Translations under genes and position numbers: made by a program
Assembly: GCF_048541585.1 (NCBI RefSeq)
Contig: NZ_CP183303.1
Location: 1,860,001 to 1,924,000 of the forward strand
Source: Legionella_C sp048541585
Lineage (GTDB): Bacteria; Pseudomonadota; Gammaproteobacteria; Legionellales; Legionellaceae
Direction: 5' to 3'
DNA length: 64,000 nucleotides
The notes under the pieces: model-generated
What the model was told of the DNA's origin: nothing
The model's input: the letters and a program-made list of their open reading frames with translations, nothing else
Database searches by the model: none
In this document: positions 18,825 to 26,857 of the stretch, piece after piece
Layout: every line of letters begins with the position of its first letter
How positions within the stretch are numbered: the stretch's first letter is position 1

Positions 18825-19802
18825 TTATATTTTATTTTGATTAAGTAGAGGGACTAAGTCTTCAAGGCCATTCAAATCGTCTTTATTAAAAACACGCAAT
18901 TTATTCCTATCACAAGTAAGTTTATCTTTAAAACTAAATAAGCTTAACCGTAGCAATGAGGGCACCTCACTTAGTAGACCAACCTTTCTGCCATAACAGG
19001 CTCGCTTACGTGGATTTGTTTCATCTAAAATTAAATATCCTTGGGCAGTTAACCCAGTCGCTTTAATTCTTTGCAAGGCGAGATTACTCGCAAGCGCTTT
19101 GGCGCTCACATCATCAATCTCATTTAAGCTTAAGTCAACCGACGTTGCAGTTTTATTATGTAGGGCAAAATCTTTAGCACCAATAGTACCAATACTATTC
19201 CAGCTTAAATCAACTGTCGTTGCGGTTGTATTATGCAGCGCAAAGCCTTTAGCGCCAATATCGCCAATCCTATTCCAGCTTAAATCAACTGTCATTGCGG
19301 TTGTATTATGCAGCGCAAAGTCTTTAGCGCCAATATCGCCAATCCTATTCGAGCTTAAATCAACTGTCATTGCGGTTGTATTATGCAGCGCAAAGTCTTT
19401 AGCGCCAATATCGCCAATCCTATTCGAGCTTAAATTAACTGTCGTTGCAGTTTTATTATGCAGCGCAAAGTCTTTAGCCCCAATAGCGCCAAGCTGATTC
19501 AAGCTTAAATCAACTGTCGTTGCAGTTTTATTATGCACGGCAAATTCTTTAGCCCCCATAGCGCCAAACTTATTCCAGCTTAAATTAACTGTTGTTACCG
19601 TTGTATTATGCAAAGCAAAGTTTCTAGCGCCAATAGCACTAATTTGATTATTACTTAGATTAACGCACTTTACTGCAGGATGCTTATTAAGAAAATTAAC
19701 AATGTCTATAATATCTTTATCTTCAACCCCTTTATTACTTAAATTAAGTCCTTCAGAATTAGACAATAAAGATAATAACGCATCTTCTGTAAATTTTCTC
19801 AT
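18825..19802 (-). CDS. Leucine-rich-repeat protein (putative effector)
   Basis: About 325 residues. From roughly residue 40 to 235 it is a string of 24-residue ribonuclease-inhibitor-like LRRs of the form TVDLSxNxIGxIGAKDFALHNxT; about seven are nearly identical. The C-terminal 90 residues are basic and unrecognised. No signal peptide. The ATG at 19802 was chosen because GGAA precedes it; an upstream TTG would add four residues. LRR proteins of this kind are common among Legionella effectors. A palindromic operator-like sequence lies about 100 bp upstream. It is flanked by the tRNA-Met repeat and HigBA. Confidence 0.82.
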   Translation of the reverse strand: MRKFTEDALLSLLSNSEGLNLSNKGVEDKDIIDIVNFLNKHPAVKCVNLSNNQISAIGARNFALHNTTVTTVNLSWNKFGAMGAKEFAVHNKTATTVDLSLNQLGAIGAKDFALHNKTATTVNLSSNRIGDIGAKDFALHNTTAMTVDLSSNRIGDIGAKDFALHNTTAMTVDLSWNRIGDIGAKGFALHNTTATTVDLSWNSIGTIGAKDFALHNKTATSVDLSLNEIDDVSAKALASNLALQRIKATGLTAQGYLILDETNPRKRACYGRKVGLLSEVPSLLRLSLFSFKDKLTCDRNKLRVFNKDDLNGLEDLVPLLNQNKI

Positions 19803-19883
19803 TAAAGATTCCAAAATAAAGTTATGTTGTTTGCTAAATTAGCAAATACTAGTAGAAATAGGACATGGTGAGAATGTATCGAT

Positions 19884-19914
19884 TTTGGAAACCTTTTTAT
19901 TTCCAATTTGGAAA
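19884..19914. promoter_or_regulatory. TTTCCAAWTTGGAAA-type palindrome upstream of the LRR gene
   Basis: A 15-bp palindrome TTTCCAATTTGGAAA at 19900-19914 with a half-site TTTGGAAACC at 19884-19893. The same combination, in the opposite orientation, lies upstream of the broken ankyrin gene (29565-29613), and a single palindrome lies at 50447-50461. It is probably a protein-binding site; the binder is unknown. Confidence 0.5.
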
Positions 19915-20040
19915 AAACATGTAGCCTCATTTAACTAGATTGATTAACTTGTTGTGATAAATTGAACGATTTGAAAACACCATATAGAACTACTTATGTT
20001 TTACGTAATCATCTAACTAAGCTCTATGAAATTAATCAAG

Positions 20041-20268
20041 CTGGCGTAGCCTGGGAGTAGGCCCAAAGGGGCCGTATCCCAGGTTTTCATTTAACTTCCC
20101 TAGCTCAACAAACCCCTATAAATTTCCATTCATAAGAAATCCAACCACCCTGTAATTTAAAAAAATAAAATAGTTTTGTTCAAACTCAGGAATTATAGTG
20201 AATATAATTAACAAGAATGTAAACCTGGGATGCGGCCCCTTTGGGCCTACTCCCAGGCTACGCCAGCT
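20041..20268. repeat. REP/MITE-like element, variant A
   Basis: Near-perfect terminal inverted repeats of about 45 bp (20041-20085 and 20221-20267), each itself a palindrome built on CCTGGGAGTAGGCCC AAA GGGGCC...TCCCAGG. The ends are related to the five other copies in the island (CCTGGGA...TCCCAGGCTAC), but the core of about 135 bp differs. It ends 30 bp after the higA stop. Confidence 0.75.
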
Positions 20269-20297
20269 GTTTTGCAAATAATTATAAGCAGGAACGT

Positions 20298-20597
20298 TTA
20301 AACTCTTTGATGTTTATAGATAACTGAGACAAGCTCTAAATTAACGTGCTGCCTAGCTTTATGTAATTCATAGTTTGCTTGCATTTGCATCCAGCTCTCA
20401 GGCGTTCTTCCAAAAGCTTTACTTAGTCTTAAAGCCATTTCAGGTGATATATCGGCCTCTCCTTTAATTAGTCTAGAAAAGGTCGATGGACTGACATTTA
20501 ACTTAAATGCTGCTGCTCTTAAACTTATGTTAAGTGGTTCAATATAAGTTTCTCTAATAAATTCGCCAGGATGTGGCGGGTTATACATAATAGTCAT
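20298..20597 (-). CDS. higA: HigA-family antitoxin (Xre/HTH)
   Basis: A 99-residue HTH protein of the HigA (VapI) family, which neutralises HigB and represses its own operon. It opens with NPPHPGEFIRETYIEPLNIS and contains the HTH stretch LRAAAFKLNVSPSTFSRLIKGEADISPEMALRLSKAFG, the canonical HigA signature. Its start overlaps the higB stop by one base, giving the toxin-first order typical of hig. ATG at residue 4 (MYNPP) is an alternative start. Confidence 0.93.
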   Translation of the reverse strand: MTIMYNPPHPGEFIRETYIEPLNISLRAAAFKLNVSPSTFSRLIKGEADISPEMALRLSKAFGRTPESWMQMQANYELHKARQHVNLELVSVIYKHQRV

Positions 20598-20875
20598 TAG
20601 TGATAATCCTCATAATTAACGATGTAAGCATCGCCATTTTCAAATTCAAACGTTATGCGCCAATTACCGTTTACCTCTATTGACCAACAATCTTTTCTTT
20701 GTCCCTTTAATTTATGGAGGTTATAACCAGGTAAATCCATATCATCAATAACAGTTGCAGTATCCAGCGCTGCTAATTGGAGCCTTAACTTTTTTTCATG
20801 CTTTGATCGAATTCCAGAGCAATCTCCTTTTTCAAAGAATTTTTTAAGGCCTTTATGTTTAAACGATTTAATCAT
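20597..20875 (-). CDS. higB: HigB-family toxin (RelE-like mRNA interferase)
   Basis: A 92-residue RelE/ParE-fold toxin that cleaves mRNA on the ribosome. The start MIKSFKHKGLKKFFEKGD is characteristic of the HigB (PF05015) family, as are LHKLKGQRKDCWSIEVNGNWRITFEF and the final NYEDYH. A longer ORF from 20899 adds eight residues, but the shorter start fits the family and the promoter. It is transcribed ahead of higA. Confidence 0.92.
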   Translation of the reverse strand: MIKSFKHKGLKKFFEKGDCSGIRSKHEKKLRLQLAALDTATVIDDMDLPGYNLHKLKGQRKDCWSIEVNGNWRITFEFENGDAYIVNYEDYH

Positions 20876-20880
20876 GATTA

Positions 20881-20909
20881 ATTGTAGTGTGTTGCGCAAC
20901 GAGAATCAA
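20881..20909 (-). promoter_or_regulatory. higBA promoter with central palindrome
   Basis: On the minus strand a TTGATT -35 (20904-20909) and TACAAT -10 (20881-20886) are separated by 17 bp, and the perfect palindrome GTTGCGCAAC (20891-20900) sits between them, as expected for a HigA operator. The -10 lies five bases before the higB ATG, which predicts a leaderless or nearly leaderless transcript. Confidence 0.6.
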
Positions 20910-21024
20910 TAGATTTATGAGTAATTATTTATTCTTTCTTCGCTTCTCATGTTTCTGGAGCAAAATTAGATGAAACACAACTTTAATCTATAAAGAAAAA
21001 ATAAAATTAACCATTTATTTCCAC

Positions 21025-21043
21025 AGGGTGCATATAGGGTGCA
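21025..21043 (+). repeat. Second paired AGGGTGCA block
   Basis: AGGGTGCA at 21025-21032 and 21036-21043. The surrounding 100 bp match 18298-18420 closely, including GAAAAGCTAGTACAGCGATG. Unlike the first block, it is not followed by a tRNA remnant nearby; the next one is at 25387. Confidence 0.5.
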
Positions 21044-21210
21044 ATTTAGTTGGAAAAGCTAGTACAGCGATGTATTTGCAATAATGTAAAAATATATCTA
21101 AGCACCTTCCCTTAATGATCAGTTTTAAATCATATAGATCTTTATGCTTTCAATTAACCCAAGTATAATTGCTTGTTATAAATAAATGCGTAACAAATAA
21201 GGTCATAATA

Positions 21211-22176
21211 ATGGAGGAAAAATTTAAATTCCTTGGTCAATTACCAAAAGAAATGGGGATTGAAACGGTACCCGATTTACCTACCCCTGACTTAATAAGA
21301 CTGTCTATGATATCAAAGGGACATAGGACTTTTTTTAGACTCTTGTTGGAACAACGTCAACTTTTACAAAAATTCATCCATCATGTCGCGCGTGGCGAGC
21401 ATGAGGCGGTTAAAGCCATGTTAGAAAAAGACATTCATTTACTTGTTAAGAGAGATATTGTTACAGATTACTCCGGTCGTACGTTTGAGTCTATTAGTGG
21501 TTTTGAATACGCACTGTGGGCACTTGACAAACATATGTGGACGATGATGCTCGATTGTCTACCTAAAAATGAGAAAGGTCAACAAGTATTAGTGCAACTG
21601 CTTGCTCAATACAACAAAGTAGATTCTGACGGTGTAACGTATAGGCTTAAGGAAAACAAAATCACTGAACAGCATTTTGATTTTGAAAAGACCCTTATCA
21701 AAGCGCTGCAAACGCAAGTGGACTCAATAAACGCGTTAGGAGCTAAAAATTGGGATGCCATTGATAAGCAGTGGCGAGAAGGGGTTGGTGGTGCACAAAA
21801 ATTGCTGCCTATGCATGTTGTTGATGAGTACTGCTCTAATGAGCCATTTTATCCTGTGCCTACTTTTACTTCACCCCCAAAATCATCAAGACAATTTTAT
21901 AATTGGATTACTAAAAAGAATGAATTTTTGTTTAGAACTGACTCTGAGTTGTCGGTTGATTTTGCAATATATAAAGGCTGGCGCCCAGAGGCTTCGGGAG
22001 CGTGTGGGTACGTGATGAAGATAGGGTTCGTGGCGCTAACAGCCGTGAACGATTTGGCTGCCATGAAGGCATTAGCTAAAGTAAGAACAAACGATTTTGT
22101 TGAGCTCAAATCGTACCTTGAAAACCAGATGACGCTAGATAATCAGCACCAAGTGGCTCAGATTCAACCAATTTGA
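21211..22176 (+). CDS. F-box-like/ankyrin-related protein of a Legionella-type family (putative effector)
   Basis: A soluble 321-residue protein. Residues 15-45 (LPTPDLIRLSMISKGHRTFF) look like a degenerate F-box helix pair. They are followed by ARGEHEAVKAMLEKDIHLLV, an ankyrin-like helix pair, and a block around DYSGRTFESISGFEYALWALDKHMWTMM that I associate with a family expanded in Legionella. The C-terminal part has the repeated pattern ending LAKVRTNDFVELKSYLENQM. The start at 21211 was preferred to 21169 because AAGG lies upstream and the family begins near this point. The molecular role is unknown; host targeting is inference. Confidence 0.7.
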   Translation: MEEKFKFLGQLPKEMGIETVPDLPTPDLIRLSMISKGHRTFFRLLLEQRQLLQKFIHHVARGEHEAVKAMLEKDIHLLVKRDIVTDYSGRTFESISGFEYALWALDKHMWTMMLDCLPKNEKGQQVLVQLLAQYNKVDSDGVTYRLKENKITEQHFDFEKTLIKALQTQVDSINALGAKNWDAIDKQWREGVGGAQKLLPMHVVDEYCSNEPFYPVPTFTSPPKSSRQFYNWITKKNEFLFRTDSELSVDFAIYKGWRPEASGACGYVMKIGFVALTAVNDLAAMKALAKVRTNDFVELKSYLENQMTLDNQHQVAQIQPI

Positions 22177-22247
22177 AATCATGTCAATGAAGAAGCTCGG
22201 CGACGTAAGTAAGCCGCCACATATTCACCCCGGCATGAGCAAAATTG

Positions 22248-22273
22248 CCCGTATTAGCGCAGCATAATACGGG
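22248..22273 (+). terminator. Hairpin after the F-box-like gene
   Basis: CCCGTATTA (22248-22256) pairs perfectly with TAATACGGG (22265-22273) across an 8-nt loop. No T-run follows, so it may be a weak or factor-dependent terminator. Confidence 0.4.
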
Positions 22274-22290
22274 ACATCGATAATAATCAG

Positions 22291-22582
22291 CCGGCGTAGC
22301 CTGGGAGAAGGGCGCAGCCCGTATCCCAGGTTTACCTTTTCAATTACTCATCAAAATCTCTTCTCATGGAAGCACCTCTCCAATTCTTATAACCTAAACT
22401 AAATATAACAATGAAACAAATATAAAAAAATAAATCTCACCAAAGGTAATGTCTCGATGGTAATGAACCTTTATCAGTTATGAGGTTAGTGTTTCCTGAT
22501 AGGGTTTTATAGCAATTCTTGACTTTGAAAAACCATTGAAAACCTGGGATACGGGCTACGCCCTCCTCCCAGGCTACTTGCT
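22291..22582. repeat. 290-bp repeat element, copy B
   Basis: Left palindromic end CCGGCGTAGCCTGGGAGAAG...TATCCCAGG, a core with TCTCATGGAAGCACCTCTCC and GGTAATGTCTCGA, and right palindromic end CCTGGGATACGGGCTACGCC...CCCAGGCTACTTGCT. It is nearly identical to copies at 24280, 26474 and 30283. The right end encodes the last roughly 25 codons of the abiEii gene. No plausible transposase is encoded. Confidence 0.85.
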
Positions 22583-23424
22583 AAAGAAATTGGTTCCTGA
22601 ACTAAATTCCTAATTACAGAAATCACCTCTTGTAATGGTTTCTGCTCCAGCTCATTCTTTCTTAGAAAAGCTTTCCACATAGATTCTCTGGATGGGTCAT
22701 TTGCAAATTCATCTGTTAGTCCAATAGGTATTGATTCAGGAACAGCTAATTTTCGGCGTGTAAAGGTGGCATGAATGGCTTGAGCCAATACCTGATTATC
22801 TAATTGTTCATTGGTTAATAGTACATAAAGATCTAGATAATCCTTTAAGCGGCTGTTAACCATTCCTAAGAGGACTATCGTATGTAATTTTTCTGCGATG
22901 ACAGTATAAACCGGATAAGTACGAATTTTAGGGGCAGGCAAATCACTAATAAGTACCGGATACTTAGCATCAATAGGCCCGGGTGTTACTACATCACCAT
23001 AACCAATATCAATTTGTATTTTAATTCGTGCTTTTGCTAATTCACCAAATAGATCAACCCTTGCTCCAGTATAAGCTTCATCTTTTTTAATAGTATTTAT
23101 AGTCACGGATTCGGAAAAAAATCGCATACCATCATTTGCTGAAATATTACAAATTTCACTGAAGGTTCGTTTTATATATGCCAGATCATTGACGCCGAAC
23201 CCTAATAAATCAATGTCCTTAGTTGGTCGATGTGGCATGTCATACCATAGGTTAAATAACAAAGCGCCTTTCAACAAAAACTGATTAGAATATGAAGACA
23301 CGCCAATGCGATATAACAAACGCTCAAGGCTATAGCGAGTTAAAACAGCATTAAAATCCGAACCTTCTTTAATTGCTATGTTTTTCAATTGTGAACGTAC
23401 AGACTCACCAATATTCTTTGTCAT
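22507..23424 (-). CDS. abiEii: AbiEii-type nucleotidyltransferase toxin
   Basis: A 305-residue toxin of a type IV toxin-antitoxin or abortive-infection system; the family adds nucleotides to target RNAs (MenT relatives modify tRNA). The nucleotidyltransferase core FLLKGALLFNLWYDMPHRPTKDIDLLGFG shows the GALL segment and the DID metal-binding pair around residues 45-75, and KIRTYPVYTVIAEKLHTIVLLG is the second family block. Its start overlaps the antitoxin stop by 4 bp. The last 25 residues are read from repeat copy B, so the native C-terminus has been replaced; activity may survive because the core is intact. Confidence 0.9.
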   Translation of the reverse strand: MTKNIGESVRSQLKNIAIKEGSDFNAVLTRYSLERLLYRIGVSSYSNQFLLKGALLFNLWYDMPHRPTKDIDLLGFGVNDLAYIKRTFSEICNISANDGMRFFSESVTINTIKKDEAYTGARVDLFGELAKARIKIQIDIGYGDVVTPGPIDAKYPVLISDLPAPKIRTYPVYTVIAEKLHTIVLLGMVNSRLKDYLDLYVLLTNEQLDNQVLAQAIHATFTRRKLAVPESIPIGLTDEFANDPSRESMWKAFLRKNELEQKPLQEVISVIRNLVQEPISLASSLGGGRSPYPRFSMVFQSQELL

Positions 23425-24029
23425 TGAATTGCCTCAATATAGGGACGCATTACATTTGCAACACGACAAATCTTTGCATAATGCCAGAGCTCATCGGTAA
23501 TTACTTTATTTTGAGCATACGCATCTTTCAACGCTTCAATCGCTACATCCATTCCAATTTTGTTCCGATGTTTAAAACAATCAGCAATTGTTTTAGCAAT
23601 ATTATAAACACGATATTGAACACCATCGGCCTCTTGAATTTCAACGCCAGCAGAATAAGCTTCTCCTGAATACTTCACCATTTTTATGGGTGGATAACCT
23701 ATTCTTGGCAGATGACTATCAACAGGCATTGCTACCCAAAGCTTTCTCGGTAGTTGTGTAGTAAGCTCATGTAGTTGAAGTGCGGTAAAGAGACAAAAAA
23801 TAGCTTGTGGTACCCGCTTTGCTACTATAATTAGGCTTTCTTTTTCAGAAAAACTGAGGTGAGGAATATAATATATACCTCGTCCTGCTTGCTTAAGTTC
23901 TCCTTCAGCTAGTAGTCGAGATATGACTATTCTAGGAATGCCCTCCTTAACTAGCTCAGAAGAGCGGGCAATAACTTTATCTTTTACCAAGGCAAGCGCT
24001 TTTTGCTTGTAATTTATTCGTGTATTCAT
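23421..24029 (-). CDS. abiEi: AbiEi-family antitoxin / transcriptional repressor
   Basis: A 202-residue partner of AbiEii. The N-terminal winged-helix segment (ARSSELVKEGIPRIVISRLLAEGELKQAGRGIYY) and the following family stretch with AIFCLFTALQLHELTTQLP match AbiEi antitoxins, which repress their own promoter by binding inverted repeats. Just such a repeat lies 12 bp upstream of the start. The gene precedes and overlaps abiEii by 4 bp, the usual order. Confidence 0.9.
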   Translation of the reverse strand: MNTRINYKQKALALVKDKVIARSSELVKEGIPRIVISRLLAEGELKQAGRGIYYIPHLSFSEKESLIIVAKRVPQAIFCLFTALQLHELTTQLPRKLWVAMPVDSHLPRIGYPPIKMVKYSGEAYSAGVEIQEADGVQYRVYNIAKTIADCFKHRNKIGMDVAIEALKDAYAQNKVITDELWHYAKICRVANVMRPYIEAIQ

Positions 24030-24040
24030 AATTAGATTAT

Positions 24041-24086
24041 GTTCCGTTTTTCCCTTAATTGCAAATAATTAGGGAAAAAACGGAAC
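24041..24086. promoter_or_regulatory. abiE operator (long inverted repeat)
   Basis: GTTCCGTTTTTCCCTTAATT (24041-24060) and AATTAGGGAAAAAACGGAAC (24067-24086) are near-perfect inverted copies with a 6-bp spacer, directly before abiEi. Autorepression through inverted repeats is established for AbiEi. Confidence 0.65.
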
Positions 24087-24140
24087 GAAATCTGCATACC
24101 GCTTCTCCTAAGTAGAAAGTTACCTTAATTTAACGTGAGC

Positions 24141-24175
24141 TCGACATAAAAGAGACGAAGGCTATTTTATGTCGA
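24141..24175. terminator. Inverted repeat TCGACATAAAA
   Basis: Perfect 11-bp arms at 24141-24151 and 24165-24175 with a 13-nt loop. It overlaps the stop of the nuclease remnant on the minus strand and may be its old terminator. Confidence 0.45.
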
Positions 24176-24280
24176 ATTCATGTTAAGTAATGCTTCTTCA
24201 AGCTTTAATTCAACAAGTTTATGAGACTTAAGTAAGCCTAAAAATTCTAAAACTAAGGTTTCTTTTATAGCATCTTTAGC
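24167..24280 (-). pseudogene. C-terminal remnant resembling a DUF1016/YhcG-type nuclease
   Basis: A minus-strand open stretch ends in ETLVLEFLGLLKSHKLVELK followed by LEEALLNMNST and a stop at 24167-24169. The VLEFLGL...E..LEEALL pattern resembles the linker of DUF1016 (YhcG) PDDEXK proteins. It has no start codon and is cut off exactly where repeat copy C begins, so I read it as a fragment left after the repeat or a rearrangement removed the rest. The assignment rests on one short motif. Confidence 0.4.
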
Positions 24281-24567
24281 CGGCGTAGCCTGGGAGAATG
24301 GCGCAGCCCGTATCCCAGGTTTAGCTTTTTAATTACTCATCAAACTCTCTTCTCATGGAAGCACCTCTCCAATGCTTATAATCTAAACTGAACATAACAA
24401 TGAAACAAATGTAAAAAAATAAGTCTCACCAGAGGTAATGTCTCGACGGTAATGAACCTTATCAGTTATGAGGTTGGTGCCTAATAGGATTTTATAGCAA
24501 TTCTTGACTTTGAAAAACTATTGAAAACCTGGGATACGGGCTACGCCCTCCTCCCAGGCTACTTGCT
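24280..24567. repeat. 290-bp repeat element, copy C
   Basis: Same orientation and structure as copy B, with both palindromic ends intact; a few substitutions and a short deletion near 24480. Together copies B and C bracket the AbiE module. The remaining bases to 24738 show no gene. Confidence 0.85.
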
Positions 24568-24738
24568 CATCTATTTAGACCCTTAATGCCTAACAAACAT
24601 TTATCCAAGTATTAGTTTAAGAAAGTGAGCCTAAATTATTTGTCTCATTATGGTAATACAGCAATAAAAAATACATCATGTACAATTAATAATCGGTTAT
24701 GATACAATCCACCGATTTAATAACTTTAGAGGATAAAC

Positions 24739-25074
24739 ATGACACATGATATTAGTGGGTTAGATAAAGCAAAATTACTGATAGCTTTATACGATAATGC
24801 TAAAAATAGCGCATGGACAAAAGGAACTTTACGTAATATGCCATTTCTTAGTGGGCAAAAACTTGAGCTTAGTGAAGAAAAGGCTCGTCAGCTATTGAGC
24901 AATAATTCATATATAGATTATGTTGGTCCAGTATTGATTAAGACTTCATTTTCTGGCGATACAATTGATACTTCATCTTATGATAGAGATCATCATGGAA
25001 ATGGTGGAGCAAAGCTTGCTGGGGATGTAATTTCTGAACTACGTGTAGAACATTCCGCATCTTGCAAAATATAA
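24739..25074 (+). CDS. Small protein of unknown function
   Basis: 111 residues, preceded by a good AGAGGA ribosome site. It begins with an amphipathic helix (DKAKLLIALYDNAKNSAW), then LSEEKARQLLSNNSYIDYVGPVLIKTSFSGD and a DTSSYDRDHHGNGGAKLAGDVI segment rich in Asp, His and Gly. No signal peptide or membrane segment. I recall similar small proteins in Legionella but no assigned function. It stands alone between repeat copy C and the decayed tRNA remnant. Confidence 0.6.
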   Translation: MTHDISGLDKAKLLIALYDNAKNSAWTKGTLRNMPFLSGQKLELSEEKARQLLSNNSYIDYVGPVLIKTSFSGDTIDTSSYDRDHHGNGGAKLAGDVISELRVEHSASCKI

Positions 25075-25386
25075 GTTTAAATCATTCAATTTTATTTAAC
25101 TACTAGGGGTAGATTGCATTTATTGGTTTAAAACCATTGCTAATACCCCTTTAAATTAACCTGTTACTTTTTTACAGAATAAATCTTATTTACTTTATTT
25201 CTTTATCTCCAAAAGAAACAATATGAGCTTGAAAGATTATCTAAAATACTAGAGTGCAAATTCATTATAAACGAATGTATAAAGATATAAAGCCATGTAC
25301 TAATTTTTAAGTTAAGTTACTCAAATAAATAACTATTTTATTCGTCGATGTACATGGAAATGTACTATAAAAGAATGTAAATCGCT

Positions 25387-25421
25387 CTCATAATACTGAG
25401 GTCGATAGTTTAAGTCTACCC
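25387..25421 (+). repeat. Decayed third copy of the tRNA-Met 3' end
   Basis: CTCATAATACTGAGGTCGAT... matches 35 bp of the tRNA-Met repeat with four substitutions, then breaks off at CTACCC. Upstream, TGTACATGG and nearby bases also match the flank of the 18511 copy. It looks like an old att site. The 25075-25609 gap contains this and the fragment below, and no intact gene. Confidence 0.65.
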
Positions 25422-25575
25422 GGCATTGTTGCATATATTATGAGGTTTAGTTAAAACAAAGAATAGATAAAAAAAGTAGCGTTACGAACCTAAGGGTAAA
25501 CTTCAGTATCTACTTGCTAGGTGTTGGTCCCGATTTCTTGCAACATCAATGTACGCTTTTGCTAACCTTAGACAA
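25422..25575 (-). mobile_element. Possible insertion-sequence remnant
   Basis: GGCATTGTTGCAT at 25422 begins exactly where the third tRNA copy is interrupted and resembles the ends of IS6-type elements (GGC.CTGTTGCA). A minus-strand stretch ending AKAYIDVARNRDQHLASRY lies at 25503-25575 with no start. Too little is left to name the element. Confidence 0.3.
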
Positions 25576-25633
25576 GTTTTTAAATTTCATTTGCTATAAT
25601 TAACATTATTTGGGTTGTTATGAGGTAATTAAT

Positions 25634-26332
25634 ATGCCTAAATCTAATGAAATTGGGCCAAATGAAGCAGCCCGAATGATTGTAAGAGGCGTATTATTTA
25701 GCGCTCCTATCCATATCCAAGAAAAATATCAAAGCTTTATCTCACCTTTTTTTCTTTCAGAAGCAGCGCCTTATACCCAAAAAGAAGCACCTGATATAGC
25801 TAACGAATTGCTACATGCTTTCGTTACAGACCTTGGGAACATTAAATATATTAATCTAAATGAAGAATTAACAAATGATGAAATTAAAAATTTAGTACAA
25901 GAACAAGTTGAGAATGTAATTGCAATAGCAAAGCAATATATGGATAAAGAAGATTTTGCATACTACGCAGATTTTTTAAGCACAATAACAGAAAATGTTT
26001 CTCGGCGTAAAATAGTGACTTATAACTATCAACAAGATGAGAAATCTTTACAAGGAACTAATGATAATGATAATTATTTTGACAAACCAGAGGCAGAAAT
26101 AGCACAAGATTGCGATGCCTCTCATAATTCTAGATTAGGGCTTAATAATAATCGTTTCTTTACACATTTCACAGCAGATAAGGATTATAGCGCCGAAATA
26201 GAACGTATTAAAAAAGAGTCAAATCCAACACAACATTTGGAAGATGTTTTTATTGATTGCAGCACTACGGAAGAGGAACTGGAAGATTTTTTAGACTCAG
26301 AAAATGAGAACAAATTAGCTCCTAGGCGGTAA
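25634..26332 (+). CDS. Acidic protein of unknown function
   Basis: 232 residues from an ATG with a GAGGT ribosome site 7 bp upstream; an earlier TTG at 25610 is less likely. The first 140 residues are helical (MIVRGVLFSAPIHIQEKYQS...). The C-terminal 90 are strongly acidic and low in complexity, ending TTEEELEDFLDSENENKLAP; Glu-rich C-termini occur in Dot/Icm substrates. No signal peptide or recognisable domain. It lies between the decayed tRNA copy and repeat copy D. Confidence 0.55.
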   Translation: MPKSNEIGPNEAARMIVRGVLFSAPIHIQEKYQSFISPFFLSEAAPYTQKEAPDIANELLHAFVTDLGNIKYINLNEELTNDEIKNLVQEQVENVIAIAKQYMDKEDFAYYADFLSTITENVSRRKIVTYNYQQDEKSLQGTNDNDNYFDKPEAEIAQDCDASHNSRLGLNNNRFFTHFTADKDYSAEIERIKKESNPTQHLEDVFIDCSTTEEELEDFLDSENENKLAPRR

Positions 26333-26473
26333 GGTTAAAATATATACTGTTGATAGGCCAATCCCTACAAGCTTTATTTTAATAACCCACCCGATAACAG
26401 CCCTTTTTAATTTAGCCAAGCTCTATAACTTAAAAATCCAACGGGATATAAAATAACCAACAATGAGATACAG

Positions 26474-26764
26474 CCGGCGTAGCCTGGGAGAAGGGCGCAG
26501 CCCGTATCCCAGGGTTACCTTTTCAATTACCCATCAAACTCTCTTCTCATGGAAGCACCTCTCCAATGCTTATAATCTAAACTGAACATAATGATGAAAC
26601 AAATGTAAAAAAATAAGTCTCACCAGAGGTAATGTCTCGACGGTAATGAACCTTATCAGGTATGAGATTGGTGTTTCCTAATAGGATTTTATAGCAATTC
26701 TTGACTTTAAAAAACCATTGAAAACCTGGGATACGGACTACGCCCTCCTCCCAGGCTACTTGCT
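26474..26764. repeat. 290-bp repeat element, copy D
   Basis: Full copy, both palindromic ends present, same orientation as B and C. Its right end is 94 bp before the xre antitoxin start. An 87-codon minus-strand ORF overlapping it is a shadow. Confidence 0.85.
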
Positions 26765-26797
26765 TTCTTACTTTAATCTCTCTTTCTAAAAGAATAT

Positions 26798-26827
26798 AAA
26801 TATACTTTAAAAAGTATATTTTATAAT
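26798..26827 (+). promoter_or_regulatory. Operator and -10 of the xre-res operon
   Basis: A perfect inverted repeat AAATATACTTT (26798-26808), AA, AAAGTATATTT (26811-26821) abuts a consensus TATAAT at 26822-26827, about 30 bp before the antitoxin ATG. Palindromic operators overlapping the promoter are expected for Xre-RES systems. Confidence 0.6.
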
Positions 26828-26857
26828 TTATAATAATCATATAATTGGAGATAGATT

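Noticed and set aside
19099..19497. 132-codon plus-strand ORF with regular repeats
   Set aside because: It is the antisense shadow of the LRR repeats.
26577..26840. 87-codon minus-strand ORF
   Set aside because: It overlaps repeat copy D and the xre promoter; its sequence is simply the translated repeat.
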